Shown piece after piece: positions 22,023-34,395 of a stretch of 64,000 nt of DNA; the stretch's first letter is position 1; each line of letters begins with the position of its first letter. The position numbers were made by a program, and so were the translations under genes. This stretch comes from Larix kaempferi (Eukaryota > Streptophyta > Pinopsida > Pinales > Pinaceae). Location: assembly GCA_027924585.1 (NCBI GenBank), contig BSBM01000361.1, forward strand, positions 66,810,001-66,874,000. Direction: 5' to 3'. The notes under the pieces are model-generated. The model ran no database searches. It was not told the origin of the DNA and saw nothing but the letters and a program-made list of their open reading frames with translations.

Positions 22023-22624
22023 TGATCCGGGTCGTGTACAGGAAGAACAAGGGGGACAATAGTTCGATTGAATGAGTCGGCTCTGTTATGGCGGAAGCTT
22101 AATAAATAGAATGAGCAAAAGCAGGATTACGCAATACAGACAACACAAATACACACAGACAATATGCAAGAATGCGAACTGTTCTAGATTGATCAAGATA
22201 AGATACGATGTATGCTACAATAGTTTACATGCTTATAAAGAAGTCTGAGATTCTTGGGTTCCTTCCCGTTACGTTCAGTTACAAAGAAGAGGTTAGATAG
22301 GTTCCAATAGTTCAACCGTTACAGTCAACTAGAATACAGAGAGATACTCTGTCGTAGTTCGACAGTCGCTGGTCGCATGTCGATGCTGCTTGTTGATGGC
22401 GCAAACTGCAAGATTGTAGAACATGTCGAAGGTGCGGAACATGTCGTAGTATGTCGAAGTCGAGACTCGTCGAAGTTGTGTCAAAATCGAAAACCTGTCG
22501 AAGTGCTGAAGTTGTCGAAGTCATGTCACGTCGAAACTTGTCAAAGTTGTATCAATAGTGATGACTGTACGAAGATGCGTCGAAGTTAGCATCCGACAAC
22601 AAATGCCAAATGCGATGTGAATCA
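22023..22624 (-). repeat. 5' LTR of the Gypsy element
   Basis: This LTR is 602 bp, TGATCCGG...GAATCA on the plus strand, matching the left LTR. It directly abuts the primer site. Confidence 0.88.
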
Positions 22625-23221
22625 CTCATTGTTTTAGTTTCTACTACATTTGAGAGATGTGGGCATATTTTTAAGTTTTCTTTCTTCATTTGCTAAGTCC
22701 ACAAGCATGACTGGGAGAACTTTGGGTAATTTTCATGCATTTTTTAGGCATATATTTGGTATTTTTTTCCCCTCTGATCCCATTTAAGCCTAGATTAATA
22801 TATGTGTTGTGTTTTGGTTGTTGGGATGAATCACATCGAGAACTCTACTTACAATTTTTATGGAGGGTTTCTAATTTCTTTCCTTTTGATTTTTGGTGGT
22901 TATGATTTTATTTAATAGCAGCCATGTCTATCAAACCTATCTTTATAATTGGGGTTCAAAAGAAGACCTTAAGGGAACTTATGTATTTTATTGCAACATG
23001 GAATAGATTGAAATTTTCAGACAATCGTACGATTCTCTTTCCCCTATGGTTATCACCTCAAAATGTGGTTGTGTGCTATAGAATTTCACATCATGACTAG
23101 AATCAAGTAGTAGTGCATGCATATCTTTTCAAGTTTTTTGGTTTTAGTGGACCCAATGCAATTTTGAATGAAATATTCCTAAATCGCCATGTTACCTATG
23201 GATTTGAATGTATTGTGATAC
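22625..23221. other. spacer between Gypsy and copia A
   Basis: No coding or repeat structure that I can identify. It is AT-rich. Confidence 0.45.
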
Positions 23222-23594
23222 TGTTGGACATGTGTTGTACTCTTTGTAGGTTCCCAAGGAAAAGGATGTATGGGGGGAATAATTTTGTTGCATCCATTTT
23301 TGGTCCATTTTGAGTTGTTTTTTACTATTATAAACTAATTCCAGTTAAGGAAATATGGTTGTATTATAATATGGGTCAATGGATTATGGCTTTGGATGCT
23401 ATAGTATTGCATTATAAATAGAAAATATAATACAATGAGATAGAGAGTGTATAAACTGTCAAGTAGCTTAGTTTTATCGGTTATGGGTTTCCAGGGTAAA
23501 TCTTTGTGTACTCTATGTGTGAGCCATTGTTAATTCTTGTGTTGTAGATTTTGTTTGGTATTTCTTTTCCTACATAAGTTTATCAAACTCTTCA
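23222..23594 (+). repeat. 5' LTR of copia A
   Basis: It runs TGTTGGACATG...CTCTTCA and is followed by a two-base spacer and the primer site TGGTATTAGAGC at 23597-23608. It contains an AAATATAATACAATGAGATAG block also present in the 3' LTR. Confidence 0.75.
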
Positions 23595-23596
23595 TT

Positions 23597-23608
23597 TGGT
23601 ATTAGAGC
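23597..23608 (+). other. primer-binding site of copia A
   Basis: TGGTATTAGAGC is one base off the iMet-type plant site. Confidence 0.75.
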
Positions 23609-23751
23609 AATTTTATTTGCTTCACTTTGTTGCTAGGGTTTAGCTCATCATGTGGAGAGGAAAGGTATCTTGGGCCTGGGATAAACCTATGTTGGAGTGG
23701 GAGCTTTGCACAACGAATCTTGTGTAAATAAAATGGAAAGGAATTCAAGAA

Positions 23752-24610
23752 TGTAAATAGAGAATTTTAATGACCAAAGCTTTGAGTTATGGAAGCTAAA
23801 GATGGGAGATCTTCTTGTAGACAAAGAACAATGGATTGTTGAGGATCTACATAAAAATACCACTAGTATATTGAAATAAGATTAGGAAAAGATGGAAAGA
23901 AAAGTGAGAAGCATGATTTGAATCTTCCTCTCAGATTCAGTGCCGTTGAATGTCTATGGAGAAGACAATGCACAAAATTCGCGGGATAAGTTGGGGAATT
24001 TGTATAAGTCAAAGTCTATGGTAAATACGTTATTTCTTCAAAACATTTGTATCATCTTAGGATGGAGGATGGTGAGTCTATGGTAGACCATCTAAATGCC
24101 TTTAATAATTTGATAAATCAACCTGTCTTTGTTCATATTAAGATGGAGGAAGAAGATAAGTGTATTACCTTGTTATGTTCTTTGCCAAACCCTTGGGATA
24201 ATCTGGTTGTAGTAATTGGTAGTGCCACTCAATCCAAATTAAAGTTTGAGGATGTATTTGAATCCTTGTTATTGGAGGAAATAAGGAAAAAATCCATAGA
24301 GGGTGTGTCCAAGGATGTTTTATTTGTGAGAGGTCGTCCCCAAGAGAGGAAAAATAAGTCTTATGGGGGTTGACATTAGTTTAGAGGTAGATCTAAATCT
24401 CCAAGACAATTTATGAAGAAATGCTCGAAATGAGGCAAAGCTGGGAATGATAAGAAATATTACAAATCTAAGAATGTTGATAAAGGTAAGGGATATGATG
24501 ATGCCCCTCCCACAGAAACAAAAACCCGCACAGAAGAAGTAGGTGATGTTTACTTGGAATGTACAAGTACACATGTAGATCATGATGTATGGTTGATAAA
24601 ATTGAGTGCT
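23752..24610 (+). pseudogene. copia A gag and start of protease
   Basis: The first part encodes FELWKLKMGDLLVDKEQW, the usual copia gag opening. An open segment follows (24047-24373) with YHLRMEDGESMVDHLNAFNN and LLCSLPNPWDNL, the UBN2-type gag core. Next come a broken CCHC-like stretch (KCSK, stop, GKAGN) and WLIKLSASFHMTPH, where the protease normally has D-S-G-A-S-x-H-M. The catalytic Asp is lost. Several stops and a frameshift near 24045 separate the parts. Confidence 0.75.
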
Positions 24611-24879
24611 TCATTTCATATGACTCCTCATGGAGAGTGTTTGTGAATATGAAAAGGACAACATAGGTGATGTTTTCCTAGGAGATGACTTGATAGCCAA
24701 AATCACAAGACATGGAATGATTAACATACTACTCAAAGATGGAAGATTTAAAACTCTTCTTGGGGTTTGCACATTCCAAATCTGTCCAAAAACATAATAT
24801 CTATAAGTAATATGGGTGATGCAGGTGTGCATACTGCATTTGAAAAGGACACATGCAAGATGGTTCAAGGAGAAATGGT

Positions 24880-25590
24880 GTTGATGTGAAGAGTTCAAAT
24901 TAGAACTCTATACAAGTTTTTGGGGAGCACTTTTAATGATGAGTGTAACTATTATGTTGTTCCTGATGATTTCAATGTAGAAGATAGGGCCCCTAGGGTC
25001 TCTATAGAGAAGACAATGCTATGGCATGCAAGACTTGGACATATTGGAGAGAGGAGGCTTCAAGAATTACATGGAAAAGGTATGTATGACTACTCATTAA
25101 ATTTTTATTTTTGTGAACATTCTATATATTGTAAACAAAATCAGTTGAGATTCCCATTTGTCACTACAATAACAAAATGAATCTTGGAGTTAATACACAA
25201 TGATGTGTTTGGACTTGTTTTTGTTCCATCACTAGGTAAATATGCATATTATTTTTCATTTATTAATGATTTATCAAGTAACTCATGGGTCTATTTCTTC
25301 CATAATAAATTTGAGGTTTAGGGTAAATTCTGAGAGAGTTTAAAGCTCTTGTTGAAAACAAGACAAAGAAGAAAATAAAGGAGTTGAGGATAGAAAACGG
25401 TGGAGAGTTCTGCAAGAATGAGTTCGAGGAATTTTGTAGGAAGTGTGGAATAACAACTCAATAGAATGGAGTGTGGATGAACAAGATATTGATGAAAAAT
25501 GCAAGGAGTATGCTTAGTAGAGTAGAATTATCATAGGAATTCTAGGCAGAGGTAGTGGATATTGCATGTTACCTGGTAAATTGATCACCT
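24880..25590 (+). pseudogene. copia A integrase region
   Basis: The open part (24920-25180) has LWHARLGHIGERRLQELH, giving the two His of the pre-integrase zinc finger, then CEHSIYCK with the two Cys. After it come an IHNDVFG-like first catalytic Asp region, a RIENGGEFC block where the second Asp is expected (changed to Glu-Asn), and a VVDIACYLVN, stop, SPTG segment. Copia A reading ends near 25590, and the following codons resume at 44476. Confidence 0.75.
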
Positions 25591-25654
25591 ACGGGTGATT
25601 CCATGAATGTGCTTCATGGTTTTTTGCAACTGGGGCGCCAAAAATATATGCAGC

Positions 25655-25810
25655 AGACCCTTGATTGAGGTATTTTTAAACCCTCGATTGAGGTTTTAAT
25701 ACCTTGATCGAGGGCTTAAAAATACCTTGATCGAGGGCTTAACTATACCTCAATCGAACTATTGAAACATCAATAGAGGGTTGGGTTAAACCCTCGACCG
25801 AGTTGTTGAA
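25655..25810. repeat. CCTCGATTGAGG-type short inverted-palindromic repeats
   Basis: About seven copies of CCTYRATYGAGG-like words occur in both orientations within 150 bases, for example CCCTCGATTGAGG, CTTGATCGAGGGC (twice) and CCTCAATCGAAC. Each core is nearly self-complementary. Confidence 0.6.
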
Positions 25811-26034
25811 ACAAAAAAAAATGGAGCTCGTGGGCTGGCCCTGACACATTTCGACACTGACAAAGACTGAAAAAAGAGCTCGACTGGGAAATAGGAGCTT
25901 TCCCGAGGTCCCAAACACTCACTACCTCACCAAACCACCACAGCAAACCATGTCATCAAGTCCTCCAGGTATGTGGACCAAAAACCTCGGTTTTTATTTT
26001 TTTGAATCAATTTTATTTATTGTTTGTTTTTTCT

Positions 26035-26800
26035 AAGTTTATATCAACCAACAGCGTTTATGCTGCTGATTTTATTTCTAAACGTGTATTGGAAAGCATA
26101 AATTCTCCCGAATTACACATTTGGAAATAAAACCGCCAAGAGAAATGTTGCCCCTTTTTTATTTCAATAAATTTAACCAAATTGTGTAAAAAAAACCATT
26201 GAAACCTAATTTTTTTATACCTATGAACTTATCAATTACCAAGAACCATGTGAAAACTGATTGAAAACACCGAGTGAAAACATGTGTAACAAAACCAATT
26301 ACATTAGGTTAAATATGTTGTAAATTTTAATTTTAAGTTTTATTTATTTATTCAAATTTTAAATATTTATGTCTATATCAACTGTTTATGCTGTCGGTTT
26401 TATTTTAAAATGTGTATTGGAAAGCATAAATGCCGCCCAGTTTTTCAATCCTCCGAGAATAAGATTGAAAAAAATAAAAAAAATACACATTTGAAGATAA
26501 AACCAAGAACCATGCGAAAAAAACGAAGAACCATGTGAAAACTGATTGAATTACCAAGAACCATGAATTATCAATTACCAAGAAGCATGTGAAAATTGAT
26601 TGAAAACACCGAGTGAAAGCATGTGTAACATAACCAATTACATTAGGTTAAATATGTTTTAAATTTTAAATTTAAGTTTTATTTATTTATTCAAGTTTTA
26701 AATATCTATGTTTATATCAATCGTTTGTTTATGCTATCATTTTATTTTAAAATGTGTATTGAAAAGCAGAAATGCTAAATAAAAAAATACACATTCGAAA
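26035..26800. repeat. ~350-bp tandem repeat within the first intron
   Basis: Blocks containing ACACCGAGTGAAARCATGTG, TTACATTAGGTTAAATATG and TAAAATGTGTATTGGAAAGC recur at about 26270-26430 and 26610-26770, and the end part also at about 26050-26100. Confidence 0.65.
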
Positions 26801-26904
26801 ATAAAACCGGTAACATAAACAAATTTTTTCCAATAAATTTCAATAAGATCATATAACCATGTAAAAATAAATGATAACATTAAAAAAAATACATTTGAAA
26901 ACCT

Positions 26905-27075
26905 TTGAAATTGAAATTTCAAATTAAAATTTCAATTACAAATTTCAATTGCAATTTCAATTTCAATTTCATTTGCAAATTTCAATTTCATTTTTCAATT
27001 TCAATTTGAAATTGAAATTGCAAACTGCAATTGAAATTTGCAATTGCAAATTAAAATTTCAATTGCAAATGATGT
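26905..27075. repeat. low-complexity AATTTCAATTGCAAA repeats
   Basis: Simple-sequence stretch of alternating AATTTCAATT and TTGCAA words in both orientations, able to fold into hairpins. Confidence 0.6.
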
Positions 27076-28173
27076 AGATATGCTAGATTAAGAGCCACTT
27101 ACTCTTAAGTGATTGCCACTTGCACTTTGAGATTTCAATTGCAAATTACAAATATAATAAACCAAATGATCAATAAGATCAATAACTTAGATTCAAATGT
27201 ATATAAAATAATGATTCTCCTATGTTATACTTAGCATGATTCTCCTATGTTAAAATAACTTAGCATCAAGCTCATTCAAAGTAATTATTTTCCTATGTTA
27301 ATGATTCGCTGTAATTGATTATACTTAGCACATTCTCCTAAGTTTAATGAATATAAAAGTGATTAAAGTGTGTCACAATGGAATGTGATGCAGATACTTA
27401 TCCAGAGCGGAGTTCATTGCTTCATGCTCGACGGAGCACGAGAGGATCCGATGTGGCCCCACGGGGCGTGGCTCATCAACGTTCTTGTTCACCAAGGCAC
27501 AAGGCCACATCAGGGTCAACTACCAGTGGTGATAATAGAAGGAGAGGTAGTGCGTTGGTTCATCCCAATGATATACATCCAGATCCTAAGGAGGAGGAGG
27601 TGCGCCCGGAAACAGGTACATCAAGTGCATATTTATTTTTTTAGATACGTTTTCAGTAAATTTTTAATATAGAATGCAATCAATTTCACTTGCAAGTTAT
27701 AATGTATATTTTGACTGACATTTGTGTTTTTATTTGGATCGCAAGTGCCCTGGGATGATATTATGATGATGAGGTCACTCGTATTACCCTTGCGAATATT
27801 ACCACCCAGGGAAACTGGGTGTACTCATGCGTCTGTACACTCACAGAGGATTCTCCTACTATACGCTTGTTTTTCATGATGTTATCAATAGTTGATGATA
27901 TACTATTCCTCTATGGGAAAGTGGGACCTCTTAGTGACATCTGGCGCTTTGCATGCCAGAGGAGAAGACATGATGTTATGGATCCTGATAAATGGGACGA
28001 TGTGAAAGCCGCCACAAGAGGTCATGACATCAAGGGAAATTTGTTCGACATCCTTCTTGATCGCCTTGCTGGTCAATCACTTAGACTCAAGGAGTTTAAG
28101 CTCGAGGCTGCATCACCATATGTTTATGATAGATTTATTAGAGCATGGGTTATGTTCCCCCACCATGACCAGG

Positions 28174-28819
28174 TGTTAAAGTTTTAGAATTTACTTCAAT
28201 CTGATCTAGGATATTAACTGAGAGAACAAAATGTACATCATATCTACAACATATCAATCATGGACACAATAATGAAAGCACACAAGAGACACAGATTTTA
28301 CTTGGGGAAAACCATAAAGGTGAAAAACCCCAATAACTTCCTTAGAGATAGATAGAGAAATGATACAACCAGAATACAAGAGATAGTCTTCTCCTAGCAG
28401 CAGAGCCTCCTCCTCCACAAGTGCGCCACTCTCCCAAGTGTGAGTGAGAGAATAGAATGTATAAAATGAGAGAGACACACTCTCTGTTTATACACTAACT
28501 TGACTTGACCTTTACTCAACTAGGTCGGCCTCAACTTAACCACTTAACATAATGCTGACTGGGCCGACCCCCACTAGGGTGGTCTAATAACCCTTTGACC
28601 CACATGGCCGACCCCCAATAGGGTGGTCTAATAACCCTTTGACCCACATGACTTATACAGGGCCGACCCCAACAAGGTGGTCTAATAACCCATCAAGTAT
28701 AAGTTACGACACTTACAATATAAATGACGACACTTCCGTATAGAGGAATAATAACATCTCTATAGGAATACAATATACATATATGTGAAATACATTCCGA
28801 AGTTACATATACATCAACA
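28174..28819 (-). repeat. solo LTR of copia family B
   Basis: It is 646 bp, the reverse complement of the copia B LTR (46241-46886) with moderate divergence. The perfect 5-bp duplication CCAGG stands at 28169-28173 and 28820-28824. No internal element sequence is attached, so it is a solo LTR left by recombination between two LTRs. It interrupts exon 3 of the unknown plus-strand gene, whose frame continues exactly across the duplication. It carries three copies of the ~44-bp unit containing GGTGGTCTAATAACC. Confidence 0.9.
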
Positions 28820-29014
28820 CCAGGTCCCTTTATACTTTGAAAAACATGTATATGCAGAGTTTGTTCTAGAGATGCACCTGGACTACACCAGCACCGGATC
28901 TAAATTCTTTGGTGCTGGTAGGGGACACAAATATCGACGTTATGGAGCTCACAGAGACCTCGCTTTTGTGCCACCCCCTCTGAGGTTGGTACCGGTTCCA
29001 TACAAGATGGTTAT

Positions 29015-29226
29015 TGTTAAGATTCAATATGCTAATATAGATAACATCAATATTCAATTCAATTTCACAACAATAGCATATACGGGATCACTGAAAGAAA
29101 CAAAATCACAAGATAGACACATATTTATCCTGGGAAACCCTCTAGGGGAAGAAAACCCAACAAAACTTCCTCAATATAGATGATCAAAAGTACAAAGACA
29201 AAACCCCAAACAAGTGCTCCTTCTCC

Positions 29227-29273
<47 letters not shown>

Positions 29274-29593
29274 GCGAATTACACAAGTCAGTGTGTGTGT
29301 CAAAATGAGGAGCACATCACTCCTATTTATACTTTATCTTCCACTTGACTTTTTCACTAGCTAGGTTGGCCCCAACAAACTTAATTGGGCCAACTTACCT
29401 AGGAAGACTCAAAACAATATAATATTACTTTCTGGAGGGTTCTATTGACCTGAATTACAAAGGAGGTTTTACCTCATGACTCTATGATGACCAAATACAA
29501 TAATAACATCCCGACGGAGGAATAAAACATCTCCGAATAAATTACAATAATAAAATACAATAGAATATTCTTCGAAGTTACAATATTTCAACA
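29015..29593 (-). repeat. 3' LTR of copia C, with long CT microsatellite
   Basis: 579 bp. It contains a (CT)n run of about 40 bases at 29230-29270, which is much shorter (about 20 bases) in the other LTR. The polypurine tract GTTAAGGGGGAG lies just inside (29594-29605, minus strand). Confidence 0.9.
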
Positions 29594-30350
29594 CTCCCCC
29601 TTAACGAGAAGGGTATTCTACTGAAAACAACAACATCAACTATAGGAGCAAGTAGAGAGAGCATCATCAACAACATCAACTATAGGAGCAAGTAGAGAGA
29701 GCATCATCAACAACATCAAGGTGATACTTCTATAAATCATCGGAAGTTTTCTTCAACAACATCAACAACTTGAATAGTTACTGGAACATATTCAACATCT
29801 TCAGTACTGGAGCATCATCTTCTACAGCACTGAGTCTTCATATTTGATATTCATCTTCTGCAACACTCGATCACTTGTTTGTATACAACAACACTTGATC
29901 TCTCGATCATCTACAACAACTCTTTATCTTTCGATCAACAACGACTATTGATATTTCGATCAGTAACAACATCATATGCAACAACATAACCTGCACCACA
30001 CATGATCCAATTACAGGATGATCAATCCCTCTCACTTTAGGACATAAGTCCAAGGATGATGCAATCCTAACCACATCACTAAGACAAAAGTCTAAGGATC
30101 ATTTTAGGACTAATGTCCAGGGATGATACAATCCCAACCACATCACGGAGACACAATTTTGCAGATCACTTTAGGACTAATGTCCAGGGATGATACAATC
30201 CCAACCGCATCACAGAGACAAAATTCTGCAGATCACTTTAGGACTAATGTCCAGGCATGATACAATACCAACCACATCACAGAGAAAAAAGTATGCGGAT
30301 CACTTTAGGACATGAAGTCCAGGGATGATATAATCCCACTGCAACATCAT
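29594..30350 (-). repeat. tandem arrays in copia C 3' untranslated region
   Basis: Two arrays are present. At 29620-29720 a ~47-bp unit with AACTATAGGAGCAAGTAGAG occurs twice. At 30030-30345 a ~65-70-bp unit with GGACTAATGTCCAGGGATGA and AATCCCAACCACATCAC occurs four to five times. Confidence 0.8.
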
Positions 30351-30352
30351 CA

Positions 30353-31060
30353 TCACTGCTCCCCCTTTCTAGGAAGATCCTTTTGAACCACAAAAAGCTT
30401 GTCACAGAAGTACTCAAACTTCACTCGAGACAGAGGCTTAGTCAACACATCAACAACTTGCTTATCAGTGCTCACATACTGGAGACTTATAGCTCCCTTC
30501 TGTACCATACCTCGTATGTAAAAATAATGGATTTCTATGTGCTTTGGCTTGTCATGGAACACTGGGTTCTTTGTCATCTTTATACAACTCTGGTTGTCAC
30601 ATAGAATCACTGTGGTATCCAACTCCATATCAAATAGACCTGACATCAATTTTTGAAGCCATATGGCTTCACAACTAGAAGAACAAGCTGCTATATATGC
30701 TGCTTCAGCTGTACTGAGAGCAACACTGGAATGCTTCCAGCAAAACCATGAGATCATGGCGGATCCTAGACAATAACATCCACCTGAGGTGCTCTTCCTG
30801 TCTGAGACACTTCCATCCCAATCCACATATGTATAACCATACAATATGTAGTCATGATCTCCAACATAGTATATAACAAAGTATATCATACCTTTCAGGT
30901 ACCTCATCACATGCTTTGCAACTACCAGGTTAGCACATCTAGGATCAGCTAGATACTGACTCAGGGTGTCACAACAAAGCATATATCTAGCCTGGTATTC
31001 ATTAGATACATCAACGACCCAATAATATGTCTGTACTGAGTCACATCCACTAACTCTCAT
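30353..31060 (-). pseudogene. copia C reverse transcriptase end and RNase H
   Basis: The open frame contains LSQYLADPRCANLVVAKHVMR, RYLKGMIYF, a VDWDGSVSDRKSTSGG block (RNase H start), STAEAAYIAACSSS with the catalytic Glu, LCDNQSCIKM with the second Asp, and a KHIEIHYFYIRGMV end. This is the full copia RNase H. The frame ends near VQKDLPRKGEQ, just before the 3' untranslated repeats. Confidence 0.88.
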
Positions 31061-32080
31061 GATTCATCAGCTAACAACTTTAGGTTGGTATCCATGGGTG
31101 TGGCCATAGATTTACATTTAGACATATCAAATATTTTTAGGATTTCCACAACATACTTTCCCTAGTTTAGAAAGATTCCTTCTGGGTTCTTCCATACTTC
31201 CAGACCTAGAAAATAGTGCACCAATCCAAGGTCTTTCATCTCAAATTCTTCAGCGAGCTTCTTCTTGCATTCTACAATCTATTTCTCATTTCCTGTCAGA
31301 AATAAATCATCCACATACAACATTAATATGACAGGTTCATCATCCATAACCTTAAAGTAAAGGTTAGGGTCAGCTTTACTTTTGATAAATACCAAGATCG
31401 TCAAAAAGCTATCTATAATTTTGTACCAAGCTCTAGGATCTTGCTTCAATCCATACAAAGACTTCTTCAACTTGAATACGTGAGTCTGTCTGTCTTCAAC
31501 TTCAAATCCCTATGGTTTTTCTATGTACACTTCTTCCTCAATCACACCATTAAGGAAAGTTGTCTTCACATCCATCTGGTGTAAACTCCCACTTCATCAT
31601 GGATGCAAGTGCCATGATGGTTCTAATGGAAGTGTACCTTGCCACTAGCGCAAATGTCTCTTCATAATCAATTCCCTCTTTATGAGAGAATCCTCTAGCC
31701 ACAAACCTTTCCTTTTATTTCTCAATACTTCCATCAACTGCATGCTTTATCTTGTAGATCCATTTGGAAGATACCACAATTTTTCCTTCTGGTTTGGAAA
31801 CTATATCCCAAACATCATTCTTCATTATTGATTGGTATTCTTCTGTTATTGCTTCTACCCATTCATTCTTCTGTATAGCTTCTTCATAACTGGTAGGTTC
31901 TTGATCTAGAAGATCACACATCAAAGCCACATAACTGGAAAATGGCTTTGGTTTCTTGCTTACTCTTGTGGATCCTTCTGGATCTCCATACTTCTCTGCT
32001 TCTTGTACAATTTCTCTTGCCCAAGCAGGCTTTCTCTTTCGTGACATATTCATAGTGGGAGTTTCTTGAGGTTCTATCAT
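31061..32080 (-). pseudogene. copia C reverse transcriptase
   Basis: The N-terminal part (31715-32080) has SIMKNDVWDIV and KWIYKIKHAVDGSIEK. After stops and frameshifts, the frame at 31279-31470 has KKSLYGLKQDPRAWY and VILMLYVDDLFLTG, so the YVDD catalytic box is intact. The intervening stretch contains at least one frameshift (near 31590, where the GVYTRW/MDVKTTFLNG motif is out of frame). The enzyme copies the RNA to DNA in the life cycle; this copy cannot make a continuous product. Confidence 0.85.
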
Positions 32081-32197
32081 ATCATGGTCTTCTGGTGTTT
32101 CATCTTCAAGGGAGGGTACAACTTCTACATTTATGGGAGGTACATCTTCTTCATATACTTCTTTATGCTGTAACTTTATGGATCTCTTGAGAGATAC

Positions 32198-33906
32198 TTA
32201 TTCGTCAAATGTTACATCTCTACTAATATCCATGTGATGGAATCCTAGAATGTATATTCTAAAGGCTTTGGAGACTTCACAGTATCCAACAAATCTTCCC
32301 TTCTTTCCGGAAGGGTCCAACTTGGTTCTCTTTTCTTTTTCTATGTGAACATATACTGGGCAACCAAATATCTTGAGGTGGCTCACTTCAGGTTTCTTTC
32401 TTGTGAACATTTCTTCTGGAGTCTTGAATCCAAGCGAACTATGGGATAAACTACCGTCCTTTTTGCTTCAACCCATAGATTCATTGGAAGATCTTGATCA
32501 TGTATCATTGTCTTCACTGCTTCCATAATGGTCCTATTATTTCTTTCCATAGCACCATCCTGTTGAGGATTGTAGGGAGTAGTTAGTTCCCTCTTGATTC
32601 CAGCTTCTTTACAAAAGGATTCAAAATATTTTGAAGTATATTCTCCACCATTGTCTGTTCTGAGTGTCTTGATTCTTCTTTCTGACTGATTCTCTATCAA
32701 GGCTTTGAATTCCTTGAATTTTCCAAATACTTCATCCTTTGGTTTCAAGAAATATATCCATGTCTTTCTTGAATAGTCATCAATAAATGTAACATAATAT
32801 TCATAACCACTCAAATATGTGGAGGGCATTGGACCACATACATCTGAATGGATTAATTCCAACGTACCTTTAGTCTTTGTCCCACTATTTGAAAATGGAT
32901 TCTTGATATTCTTTCCTTTTGCGCATCCTTTGCAAATTCCTTCATGATCGATCTTCAAATATGGTAATCCCATCACTACTTTGCTCACATGGGGTAGTGC
33001 TTTGTAGTTGAAGTGATAAATCCTTCTATGCCATAATTCACTTGGGCTAATGGTCTCATGAACAAGGGTTGTTTCTGAATGTCCCTTGAGTTTGTATAAA
33101 CCTCCTTCTTCTTCACCAATGACAACTGTATATTCAATTGATTTTCCTTTGGGAAACATAAGTACTTGTCCATCTATGAATGCAACCCTATATCCTTTTT
33201 GATCTAATGGTAATATAGAAAGTAAATTCTTCTTAAAACCTGGTACACATAAGACTTCCTTCATCTTCATGGGGGTTCCAGAATCAAGCTTGTAGCTTGC
33301 TTCACCAATTCCTTTGATAGGATATTGATAATAATCTCCTAATGATACCTTATGAGGAGAGTTATTCTCTTCAAGTTTTGATAGAGTTTTCTTTTGTCCC
33401 GTCATGTGATTTGAATCACCACTATCAATAAGCCATGTACCTTCTCTAGGTGTCATAGACCCAGAGAGTGCAGAGAATAATACATACTCTTCTACATCTT
33501 CTTCTTTTGCTTGTTTTCTTTGAGGTCCTTCTTCCTCTTCTTCTTCATCTTCATCTTCAACTAGATGTGCATGATGTATTTTGTTGTTATTCCTCTTCTC
33601 GTATTCTTCTTTCTTCAATGGACAATTTATGGCAATGTGTCCTAGCTTATCACAATTGAAACATTGAAAGTTGGAGTAGTTTCTTCTTGGATTGTTTCCT
33701 CTTGTCCTTTGGAACTTCTTGGGAGGTTGAGAATCCTTGTGTCTTTCCTTCTTGAATTTAGATTGAATTCTTCCTCTCTTGGTATGGGTGGCTATGGATT
33801 GATCATCTTCTTTAAGCAAAGCTTCTCTATTGGATACTCTAGCCTCCTCTTGGATGCAATCTTCCCATACAATGTCGAATTTCATTCTTTCCTTTCTCGC
33901 ACACAT
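32198..33906 (-). pseudogene. copia C gag C-terminus, protease and integrase
   Basis: The long frame (32383-33906) holds a CCHC zinc knuckle CFNCDKLGHIAINC, protease WLIDSGDSNHMTG, pre-integrase finger LWHRRIYHF...CKGCAKGK, integrase Asp in IHSDVCGPM, Asp in LRTDNGGEY and Glu in GAMERNNRT. All three catalytic residues remain. A frameshift near 32420 moves the reading to 32198-32410 (HLKIFGCPVYVHIEK). Confidence 0.9.
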
Positions 33907-33924
33907 AGTCTGGATGAATGAATC

Positions 33925-34395
33925 CTAAGGTCTAGTGAGACCATTGAGAGAAATCATAACTAGCTCATCTTCCTCAAGGGAGTCTCCAATGGCTTCTAGT
34001 TGCTCCTTGAATTGGGAGACCCTTGTGAAGTAGTCTTGGATGGATTCTCCTTGGAAAATCTTGGTACTCTTTAATTGAGCTCTCAAATTCATCTTCCTAT
34101 TGATGTTCCTTCCTTCATAATTTCTGTCTAGGGAATCATACATCTCCTTTGGGGTCTTCTTGGGAGACACTTAAGGAATCAAGTGGTCTTTGATAGAATC
34201 AACAATGATCCTCTTTTACCTAATCAGGTCCTTCTTGTGCTTCTCCTTAGCTTCATCCTCTTCGGATTCTGCAACTTCTTCCTTGATGTATTTGGAAAGA
34301 TCATTCTCTTCAAGAATGAGACCAATCCTATATTTCCATTCTCGAAAATACTCTATGCCTTCTAGCTTATCCTCAAGCTTTTTGCTTGGGGCCAT
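33925..34395 (-). pseudogene. copia C gag N-terminus
   Basis: It starts at MAPSKKLED (34395) and includes FREWKYRIGLILEENDL, the copia gag opening with conserved W. A stop near 34217 and another near 33925 interrupt it. The C-terminal half (33925-34170) has KEMYDSLDRNYEG and DYFTRVSQFKEQLEAIG, the UBN2-type core. Gag forms the virus-like particle. Confidence 0.85.

Larger units (their letters stand above)
12791..22624 (-). mobile_element. Ty3/Gypsy LTR retrotransposon, degenerate, with a nested insertion
   Basis: Two LTRs of about 600 bp (12791-13386 and 22023-22624) bound the element. Both run TGAT...ATCA on the plus strand. The flanking 5-mers CTTAT and CTCAT match at four of five positions, a decayed target-site duplication. 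On the minus strand the order is primer site, gag, aspartic protease, reverse transcriptase, RNase H, integrase and a C-terminal tail, which is the Ty3/Gypsy order. The reverse transcriptase is split by another LTR element at 15649-19788. Stops, frameshifts and changed catalytic residues occur in most domains, so this copy cannot move by itself. Confidence 0.9.

Noticed and set aside
27819-28187. Independent gene starting at the ATG at 27819
   Set aside because: It is the middle of exon 3 of the seven-exon gene. The last codons before 28187 are from the inserted solo LTR.
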